A DNA stretch of 64,000 nt from Parus major (Eukaryota > Chordata > Aves > Passeriformes > Paridae), in NCBI RefSeq assembly GCF_001522545.3, contig NC_031769.1:13015836-13079835 (forward strand), read 5' to 3'. This document shows, piece after piece, positions 55,503 through 64,000 of this stretch. Under the pieces are notes generated by a model. The model searched no databases. It had not been told where the DNA came from and saw nothing but the letters and a program-made list of their open reading frames with translations. The first letter of the stretch is position 1. Every line of letters begins with the position of its first letter. A program made the translations under genes and the position numbers.

Positions 55503-56145
55503 CCTTGACCTTAATTTTCATCAGAATATCTGTGATGTTTATCAAATGCTGTAGATACTTCACGAAGTTTAGGAGAATATGTTTTTTCTTGAGGTGTTGT
55601 GGTTTGTAAGCACATAATACTGAATTCTCTGCTTATTTTAACTCTTCAAAAAGATGCTTGTAAATCATGGAAACTGGTAATTTAGGTAGGATTTAAGTTT
55701 GTGAGAAAAAGTTTCTTTAATCTAAACTTTGGTGAGAACCACAGTATGTGTTGAAATGACGATAGTCTCAGAGTGTCTAATATTAGTAACACTGGAGGTC
55801 AGTATGTGGTTACAGATAACAACTGCTACAGTATTATAAACACATCACATCAATTGAGAGATTTTGTACTAAAATATTTAATAATAGATTTTTTCTATAT
55901 CTTGTAGTAATTGCAGATTAACTGGTTAGATACAGTTGTAGATAATATAAAGCTGTGCTTTCGAGTCCTTCACAGTGCGAATCTCCACAAAACTGTGCAG
56001 TGAATCTAGAATTAGGCCATTATGGCTAATAAATACTTAACATTCTGATAGCTTTTGGTTAGTTTCAGCAATATCACTGTGTCCTAGAGGTATATTATTC
56101 ATCCTACAACAAAGGAAGAAATTGCAGGAAAAGTTACTTATGGGG

Positions 56146-56243
56146 ATTCATTAACACTCCTCTCTTACTCCTTGATATCAGCAGGTCTTAAAGGCTGTTC
56201 CAACTTCAGAGATATTTCCTAACAGAGGTGGTGAGACTCATAC
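56146..56243. repeat. Copy A of a diverged ~100-bp direct repeat
   Basis: The block runs from ATTCATTA through TTGATATCAGCAGGTCTTAA and GATATTTCCTAACAG to CTCATAC. It aligns over its length with 56634-56734, with substitutions and small gaps. I cannot assign it to a known repeat family. Confidence 0.7.
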
Positions 56244-56633
56244 ACAAGAGGACTGACCCATATTAGAGCTTAATTATAGTAATGGATAATCCTGCAACTA
56301 TAAATTATTCACAGTTGTTTTGTACGCGAAGTAGCATCATGAATAAAATAAGGAAAAGTTTCTGGAAAAGACTCTGGACAATGCTTGAGTTTGTCAAAGG
56401 TAGTTTTCCTCCTTGTCTTTCAACATGGTTTAAATGGTTTGTAGAGCTTGGCCCTTTGGATGTGTCTTGCTTAATGGAAATCAGTAGCAGCAATTCTCAG
56501 GGCTGTACACCCTAGTAAAGTTCCTTGATTAATACTTTATGTAAGAGAAACATTCCTACCTAAACAGAGTCCTAGTACCAAAGTTGCAATCTCAGCTGTC
56601 TGATAAGATTGCCACACTGCCACTAGGATGAGA

Positions 56634-56734
56634 ATTCATTATCCTCCTATCCATTGATACCAACAGGTCTTAAGAGACTGCTGTAACTCTGTAGTTATTT
56701 CCCAGGAAGGACAGTAAGGTTCAGAGTCACATAC
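56634..56734. repeat. Copy B of a diverged ~100-bp direct repeat
   Basis: It shares ATTCATTA, TTGATACCAACAGGTCTTAA, a TATTTCC block and a closing CACATAC with copy A, which starts 488 bases upstream. Same orientation. It may be a local duplication or two members of a dispersed family. Confidence 0.7.
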
Positions 56735-57040
56735 TTTATTTTCTAGCTGACTTAGAAGTTGAAGTATCTCCTGGGTTTGTAGCATGAATAGTCTTACTGA
56801 CAAAGAGAGAGAAGGGAATATTAAATTAGAAGTAAACAGGGCCCCATATGCATTTATTGGGGTGGTTACTGCATGCTGAAGGTTTCTTCAGAAAGGGCCT
56901 TGCATCCAAAGAGAAGAAAATAATGCTGTCTTATTTTGGGGAGCTTTCACCAGTCTGAGTTTCCAGTTGACTTCCTAGCAGTAGCCCAGAAAGGAAGGAG
57001 TTAAGAAGATGCTTTGAACCCAAAGTCTTCTGCTTCATCC

Positions 57041-57081
57041 CCACACCCTCTTGGTGTACTTCCACACCCTCTTGGTGTGCT
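57041..57081. repeat. 21-bp tandem duplication upstream of the candidate exon
   Basis: CCACACCCTCTTGGTGTACTT at 57041-57061 is followed directly by a second copy at 57062-57081, which ends GTGCT in place of GTACTT. Each unit contains a CACACC/GGTGT imperfect inverted pair. It ends 339 bases before the candidate ATG at 57420. Confidence 0.92.
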
Positions 57082-57222
57082 GGGAACTACCTCCCGTTCA
57101 CCTTTAGCGTGCTCAGCAGGATAGTCACTACGTTTTCAGATTAGCATCACTGCTGAAGCCGGTTTGAGTTTATACAGCGAGAAGGAGTTCTGCCTGCTCT
57201 TCACTGACATACAGCATTGCAG

Positions 57223-57419
57223 GACCATCGTCTTTATTCATTTCTACAACCTCTTGGAAGAACTGAAACTGTTCTTTGGTGGGCTCCATTCCTTCCAGGC
57301 TGCTGGATTTCCTGTAGGATTGAAGACTGTTTCATACAAGCTTGGTGGGAGCTTGATGATACTGAGTGTTTATTCTCGTGGGATGCTGTTTACTTGAAGG
57401 TGACCATACTTTGGGTGAA
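57223..57419 (+). other. Possible 5' untranslated part or upstream boundary of the candidate exon
   Basis: Two acceptor-like sites precede the ATG. One ends at 57222 (CTGCCTGCTCTTCACTGAC...CATTGCAG) and the other at 57298 (CTCCATTCCTTCCAG). Either could begin a non-coding leader. A short upstream frame of 13 codons plus stop (ATG 57356 to TGA 57397) ends 22 nt before the main ATG and could dampen its translation. A TTTATA motif near 57169 could instead be a weak TATA element if transcription starts here. Neither option can be decided from sequence. Confidence 0.3.
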
Positions 57420-57575
57420 ATGGCTGACACACCTAAGAGGAAAATTACAAAGAAGTCATCGTCTTTCTCATATGATCGCCGGAGAGATTCAGTGAAAGTT
57501 AGGAGACAGTCCAAGTCTCTTAGTTTCAAGTCTGCTACATTGGGTGCTCAGAAAAGGCAGGCACAGAAAAAGCAG
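57420..57575 (+). CDS. Candidate first coding exon of unknown identity inside PARD3 intron 2
   Basis: A 52-codon frame begins ATGGCTGAC (G at +4, A at -3). An in-frame TGA at 57363-57365 with no ATG in between makes this the first usable start. The frame runs to CAG|GTTTGT, a plausible donor, leaving phase 0. The peptide starts MADTPKRKITKK and contains RRRDSVKVRRQSKS. It has 17 Lys/Arg against 3 Asp, and 9 Ser including two RRxS-type basophilic kinase motifs (RRDS at 21-24, RRQS at 28-31). It looks disordered, with no membrane segment or domain. Phase 0 is compatible with joining the next PARD3 exon (LVAVFDEQ). That would give a Par-3 with a basic N terminus and no oligomerisation domain. 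This is inference. Alternatives are the first exon of another nested gene, or a chance open frame. I do not recognise the protein. Confidence 0.5.
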
Positions 57576-60500
57576 GTTTGTATTTGGATATTCCTCCAAA
57601 AAAAAGTCTTGCTTTCTAAATTTTTATGGAGTTTTTAAATCTTGCTGTGTTAGTATGAAGTGGAAAGCAATCTGTGTGTAGGTAAAGCTGGATTTTTTTT
57701 TTTCTGTAATATTTCTTAAGAGCTAGATAGATTTATGGTGTTAATTTTATGCTGAGAAAAGTCTGCATGTTTTCTTCTTTTAGGACATGATATATGATTT
57801 CTGTTCTGTCTGAAGGAATTGCTCCTATAGCGCAATATGTGTCCTGTAAGCTTTGGTAGTGTTTGTTGTGCTGAAAAACATGATGGGTGCTGAAACTTTT
57901 GAAATTATTATTCAGATTACAGCTGTTCCACTGCTCTTCATTGTTATTATTTTTTTTTTAATGTTGAAATGTACCAGACTGAGAGCTTTAGGGAGTGAAA
58001 TATCTTGCTTATTCCAGAACAGGTAATGCAAGTCAACAGAAGCACCTGTTCTGGTGGGACCAGTTCTTGGGTTAGAGGGCAGTTTAATGCCTTGGCAGTG
58101 CAGCTCTGCCATAGTAAAAGACTTTCATACACAGGTCTTTCTTTATATTTCGTTGCTGGGATCGAATTAAATAAAATTTCTCCAAAGAGAAGATGCAAGT
58201 GTGAACTGTCTTAAATGGAATAAAAGTCAGTTCATGAAATGTCTTTGTATACTGATCCCTAACATTTAATCTAATATGGAAGGAGTATGGGGTCACTAAC
58301 TCTGATCCATCTCCCAATCTGCACCTTCACTTCTTGAAAGGTTAAATGAACTTTACAGGAAATTTTTAATTAGCCATATACAACTTAAAGCACTTTGACA
58401 CTTTGCAAATAGTTTCTTCAATTGCTTTGAAATAGACTAGATTTTCAGTAGCACAAAAGTGAATTTCTTTCAAGCAAGTAGTTTTCAGACCCTGACCATT
58501 CCAACTGTGTCTAATCTTTGAGGGCATATATCCTTTCAGATTTAACAGAATGTAAGTTATTGTGTCCAGTCTAAACTTCGGTATGAGATTAAAAATATAA
58601 TGTATTTTATGTGTTTGGGGTCATACTTGGTTTTATCACTATTTCTCTTGTTCTTGGAATGTTAAAATGTCTGTTTACATAGCAAGAAATTTACTAGCAA
58701 AATATTAGAATACTCCAGCTTATTGTGATTCTTTAGTGTTAATTATAGGTATAGCTGAAGCTGTTTTGCTTGAATTGGAGTTCCAGAAGTTCTAATGAGG
58801 AAATGTTTGAAGAAATCAAGAAAACCTTCAAAAGCACTGCAAGCTCTGACAATCCTGCTGCACCCCCACCCATTATTTGATGTGTTTTTAGAAGTAAAAA
58901 TAATAAATCTCAATTTTATGAAGACATAAAATACTAGATGACATCTCTAAACATTCAGGCTTATTGAATCTTTTGGGGAACTAAGCTACTGAAATTGAGT
59001 TCAGAATTTCATTTGTGGGTGCAAATCAGTGAGTACCCTTGTATTTTAATTTTTGCAGACCTTGAGGTTCTCGAGTCCGCTCAACTTTTGGATGTCTGCC
59101 ATGGTTACTGTGTGACCTCTAGTGGTTAATGAAAAATATACTCAATTACTGAATTCAGGCTGTTTTTGAACAAGTCCTGAATATGTATTCTTGCTGGTTT
59201 AATTATTTAATCTTCTAAATTCTATTTTTATTGAAAAGAAAAAAGCATCATCTGCTTTAGATAAATCTTTTATGGTGTCACTTACAGAAAAAGTGCTTTG
59301 CTAAAAATTCTTATTCATTGGGATGTGTGTCTGAACTGAAGTACTCGTAGATGCAGAATTATGGGAGTAGTTTTAAGAGACCTTTACTACTTTGGCGTGG
59401 TTACAATATGTCAGTGGGTGATACATCTGAAATGAAGCACTCTAGACAAAGGTCCATTTTGATCAATTTTGTGTATTGGAAAGATCTGAATAAGGGCCTT
59501 TCTTCCTCGAGAACATATTTTTTCCCCTTCTAAATGCTTCAGTTAACTGTAAGGAAAGTTATTTTTTCATACAAGCTTGGTCTTGTTTCAGTCTTCAGAT
59601 CATTATAATTGAGACAAAGCCATTCTTACCTCCCCTCTGCCCTCCCCCTCTTCCCACAAGGGCAGCTACTTCTATGTGTATTGGAAATGCTGTTGAAAAC
59701 AAAACACAAATGCATTTGTTATCGTTGAACTTAAAAAATTATGGGCTTGAAGTTACCAGAATCTGTTCAGTTTTCAGCCACCCAGACCCAACTTTGCTCA
59801 GCACAGGGCAACTGTTGGTTACACAGACTCATTCCAGGCCTGGGTTACTGAGTGAGCACTAGTTCAGTTACAGCACCAGGAGAAATGTTACTTAAAAATG
59901 CTTTTCTTTGTTGATTGAGTTTCTTTCTCATTTTTTAAAAAGCATTTTTCTAATAGATGTTTGACATCTGAGAATATTTAAGACTGTGCTTTGGTCTTTG
60001 CTGTTTTAGGAGACAATAGTAGACTTCACTGCTCACAATATATGTGGTTTTACTTGGGTGGTTCCCTGGAGGAACAAGACTCTGCTTCTGCTTATACAGG
60101 CAGGCATGCCAAAACTATTTTTTAAATGTTTTGGTAGATTGATACCAATCAAAGTCTCTCAAAATCACAATATGTTGCAAAATCCTTTTCTGCTTCCTTG
60201 GCCTTAGTATCACTGACCTCCCTTTTTTGCAGTTTAATTTCTTATTTTCCTTTTTTGTGGTTAAATTTCATTTTGGCCCCTCCCTAATGAAAATCATTAA
60301 ATTACTGGTAAAATAGTAATAAGAATCGGAGAACATTTTTTTAAAAAACATTTTTTACATTTTCTGAATTACAGTAACGTAAGAAAATGTTAAGGCAAAT
60401 TGCTGCGCATCTCTTGCTGATCCTTGGGTTTTTTTGTTTGTTTAGCTAACTGACTAGAAATGGAAAATCATAAAGTGTTCAAACCCAACAGTATCAAATA

Positions 60501-63213
60501 TCCTGTCTGATGTACCAATGAACGTATTTAAAGATAATCTTCTCATCAAATTATTTATTAGTACAGATTGCTTTCTATTCTATTGTTTTCCCTAGGCTTT
60601 TCTGTGCTGAAGTAGAAAATCTGATGGTAATTATATTCACTGGCTGCTGATATGTCATATTGGTTGATCTGGATAGAAATCACATTCCAGAAATATGTAG
60701 GCTGTTCTTCTTAGGTGTATAAGTATTACGCAACATAAGGTAAAAAATATTTGATAGTTTTAGGAGAAGTGGTTGACTTTCATTATATTTTGAATGAAGA
60801 ACAAAGTCAGTTGCATGAAGTAAAAACTATAAGTAAAAATTTGAGAGCAAAATCCTAATGTGGAGGGGAACATAAAAAACAGATCCAGTTTTGATTTTAG
60901 TTGTTGTGTGAGAGCCTCTTAAGTCTTATTTCTCTTTGTCATCGCCAGCTGACTGATTACTGGGACATGGGCTGCAGCCTCAGTGAATTAATTAAGATCC
61001 AAAACTGTTTTCCTGATAACTACTTATGTGTTGCATACACCATTTTGGAACCTGGCAAAGTTCCATGCTCATAAAAGGCTTGCATGGACTGCAGATTTGT
61101 GGCTTATTCACTAATATTCCTGTTTTTCTTCCATTGAGTGCTACAGAATTGAGATGAAAAACCTTTTTTCCGGTTTCTTTTAAGCTCCATAATTCCTGAA
61201 CCGTGTGGGGTTCACTGCCCGCTATCCCAGATGTGGAACAATACATACAAAGAGGGTGTTGTTAGAAAATCTTCCAATCCCTGTGTTTAAATGTGACTCA
61301 GTTAACAAGAGTGCTCCAGATCCCTTGTTATGAGCATCTGAGAGCAGGTAAAGGCCTATGAGTTACACTTTCTGCTGTCTTATTAGAAAGAAACACTGAG
61401 AGGAAGAATGGCACTGGCAAGGTTGGCGATGTGAGGGGAGGGGGGTTGCCCAAAAGGGTAATTTTTTTTCACTTCAATATGTTGTAGATGTGCCAGGGTC
61501 AGGACTATTGGTGCTCTGGTGAGCAAAAAGCCATAGCACCATTTACCAGCAAATGATTTGCAATCACTTAAGATAACTAAGCAGTAAAGAAAAATTAATT
61601 AATCTAATTTAATTTTCAGAAGTTATTTTTGAAAACCTTTATCTGTGACTGCTTTTCATCCTATCTTTTACAAGAGTTTGTTTTGACTTCTCTGGGGAAT
61701 CTCAAATGCCTTCTCCGGGGAGAAGGAAATCAGCTTTAAGTGTGAGCCTGAGGATTTGTTGTGAAAAATTTGATCCTATTTTTTAAAAAATGGAAGCAGA
61801 CAAGCATGTAAAGAGGAAAAACATGTGATAGGTGTAACAGAGCACTGGGAGATAAGAATGTGTAGGTTCCTCTGGCAGCTGGGTTGCTAGTAGAGAGTTG
61901 GCCTAGCAAAACTTATTCCCTGTGGAGCCTGGCAAGCTGTTAACCATAGTGGTTAGCTATTATTATTAAAATTGTGGTTGCAGCAGGGTGAGGTGGGTTG
62001 TAGCTGATGAAGTAGGCTCACCTTCAGTTAAACAGAGTAAAATTGAAGCAGAGTGAGAGGTTTGGCCATTGTGAGACTTGAATTCATGTTTTCCTTTTCT
62101 TACTGAGGCTTGTTTATGGAGATTGTGTTAGATGTGTGTGTTGGAGTGCTCCCTACAGCAGTGTAAAACCATTGTGCCTTGATGGCATTTGCTGTGGTGG
62201 TGTTGGTTAGTGCCCTCCTTGCTGCTGATTTCCAGCGCACTGAGAGAGAAATTGTCCTCTTCCAAAGTCATGGGTTCCTTCTCTTGGTGCCTTGTCCTGG
62301 AAATTATTATGGTATTACATACAGTCATACCATCTCAAGGAATATTTCGTTGTGGTGTTAAAATAACAAGCATGAAACTCCTCGCATGTTGCAAGGAGGT
62401 TTTCAAATTTAATTGGTGATTTCTTTAATGCAAGCAAAATATTAGGCTTTATTTTGACAATTCAGAGGTTGATCTCTAAATTGAGCTATTATTTTTAATT
62501 CTGTTTGAGTAATTGTTGTTATAGCTCATGTAAGAGCTAACATGATTAACCACACTTTCTGGTTCCTAAAAGTGTGGCTTTGTGGCAGATTTTAGCTGAG
62601 CTAAAGACTGAGACTCTGGTGGTGCTGCAGAGGAGTGTGACCTCCCACCTTCCCTGGCCATGCTGTGCTTCCCATCTCTCTCTGGCTTCAGCACTGGGAA
62701 TTGTTGGTTGTGATGAGTGGGGTAAGTCTGCTGATAGCCCTGCCAGAAAGAAAGGACAGGTCAAAGGAGAAGGGGTAGTAAAATGGCCTCTGCTGCAAGG
62801 AGCAGTCTGGATGCTGGGAGAAGCTTTGCTGTCAGCAGAGCTCTGGATATTACAGGAGAGAATGAGTCTCTGTTAGCAAAGCTGGGTAAAAAAGGCATTC
62901 AGAGATCCTGCTAGCCAAGGGAGCAAAATAGCCAGCTGGCCATTCCATTTGGCAGTGCATGACATTACCCAGTGCTGAGAGAGGAGGAGGTGCAAGGGAA
63001 TTTGTTGTTGTCCTTGTTCTTGCTTGTGCCCACAAAGGGCTGGTGGTGACCCACGGAATGCTGGGTTAAGTTTGGCCAAATGCAGCATGCTGAGCTGGTG
63101 GGTTCTGTGTGTATTCACCAAACTTCTCACAGCTGGAAATACTCACCCTGCCTCGGCTGAATGCTTTTGATCTGCTGTTGAAATGCAGGCACTGAGGAGA
63201 TTAAGAAACAAAA
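57576..63213. other. Intron 2 stretch, no gene seen
   Basis: AT-rich sequence downstream of the candidate exon's donor. No continuation of the candidate frame and no Par-3 segment is found. Confidence 0.75.
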
Positions 63214-63640
63214 CAGAGTCATAGAGCTACAGAATGGTTAAGGCTGGAAGGGACCTCTGGAGGCGTCAAGTCCAACCTCTTGCTGCAAACAGGTCCTGTG
63301 TGGCCTGGATCTGAGCATCTCCAAGGTTGCAGATTGCACAGTCTCTCCGTGCACCTGTTTCAGTGTTTGCTGACAAGGTGAAAAATTGTTTCTAAAGCCT
63401 CATCTGACTTCCTGGTGTTGCAATTAGCGTGACTGTTGCATCTCCTCCCATTTCTGGGTCACCTCTTAGAAGTTCCCAGCTGTTTTCTTTCTTCCCTCCC
63501 ATTCGATCACAGATGACAGCAACAAGCTTCTCTTTTAGCCTCCTCTTTAGACTGATTAAGCCCAGCTTTCTTGGCATCACCTTGCAGATCCTGTGGTCCA
63601 GCCTCCACTGGACTGGTGACTGTCACAGGATGTTCCAGCT
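63214..63640 (-). mobile_element. CR1 LINE 3' fragment, old and diverged
   Basis: The left edge reads AGAGTCATAGAGCTACAGAATGG then GGCTGGAAGGGACCTCTGGAG and AAGTCCAACCTCTTGCTG, the inverted CR1 3' end. Later blocks still match the family (CCTCCTCTTTAGACTGATTA then AGCCCAGCTTTCTTGGC, and CTGTGGTCCAGCCTCCACTG followed by GACTGG). There are many substitutions and indels, and the right edge is uncertain and could reach about 63720. More diverged than the copy at 39 kb, so probably an older insertion. Confidence 0.8.
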
Positions 63641-64000
63641 ACACTTGTGCTGTCACAGCCTGGTCTGCAGGAGCTGCCTTCACCACGAGGGCATACTCCT
63701 CCCTTGCCTTCCAAGTGCCACCCAGTAGGGATCTGCCCACCCATCTGCACAAGCTCAGCATCCTGCTGGCACCCAGCCAGTACTGCTACACACTGATTAT
63801 GAATTTAAAATTCTTGGTGACATTCCCTGATTAGCAACGAAGCAGCATGCATGCATTTTTTTTTTGCTGCTTATTGCTCAGCATTATATCCTCAAAATGG
63901 GGATGATGCATTTCAAAAGGCACTTTGTTCAGCTGCAATAATACCTTTCTAGGATTAGCCATTTTGTTCCAAATCAGAGGGGAAAAGCCTGCCAAATACA
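63641..64000. other. Intron 2 tail of the window
   Basis: The first part may still belong to the decayed CR1; the rest is AT-rich with a T9-T10 run near 63858. Nothing coding recognised. Confidence 0.65.

Noticed and set aside
57576..57638. Continuation of the candidate exon's frame past 57575
   Set aside because: Composition changes abruptly from basic/serine-rich to hydrophobic intron-like sequence right after the GTTTGT donor, so the exon is taken to end at 57575.
63429..63728. 99-codon open frame
   Set aside because: Antisense reading of the decayed minus-strand CR1 fragment.

Overview
This window is almost entirely intronic DNA from a bird. The bird assignment rests on three chicken-repeat-1 (CR1) LINE fragments, two of them with the typical avian CR1 3' end, in an AT-rich background that lacks Alu-like or B1-like SINEs. 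I cannot narrow it to an order or species.

The one exon I recognise with high confidence is at 47487-47588 on the + strand. It encodes 34 residues of the N-terminal oligomerisation (CR1/PB1-like) domain of the polarity scaffold Par-3 (PARD3), equivalent to human residues about 41-74. It has a polypyrimidine-AG acceptor, a consensus GTAAGT donor and phase 0 at both ends. So 1-47486 reads as PARD3 intron 1, with the first coding exon lying upstream of the window. Everything from 47589 to the end reads as intron 2, because the next Par-3 coding segment (starting LVAVFDEQ) is not found before base 64000.

The most interesting signal is a second coding-like segment inside intron 2 at 57420-57575. 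It is a 52-codon open frame that starts with the first in-frame ATG after an upstream in-frame stop. It is very basic and serine-rich, and it ends at a good splice donor in phase 0. That phase matches the start of the next PARD3 exon. It could be an undescribed alternative first exon giving a Par-3 that lacks the self-association domain, or the first coding exon of an unrelated nested gene. I do not recognise the peptide.

Layout: 1-47486 intron 1, with CpG clusters at about 8.73-8.87 and 31.25-31.31 kb, a CpG-enriched stretch at 41.2-41.7 kb, a minus-strand CR1 end at 10.44-10.60 kb and a 0.65-kb plus-strand CR1 at 39.11-39.76 kb. Exon 2 lies at 47.5 kb. Intron 2 then holds a perfect 12-bp hairpin at 48.5 kb, a compound microsatellite at 48.74-48.82 kb, a diverged 100-bp duplication at 56.1/56.6 kb, the candidate exon at 57.4 kb, and an old minus-strand CR1 at 63.2-63.6 kb. 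No tRNA, rRNA, CRISPR array or complete gene was found. The other open frames look like chance openings in intron sequence or CR1 remnants.
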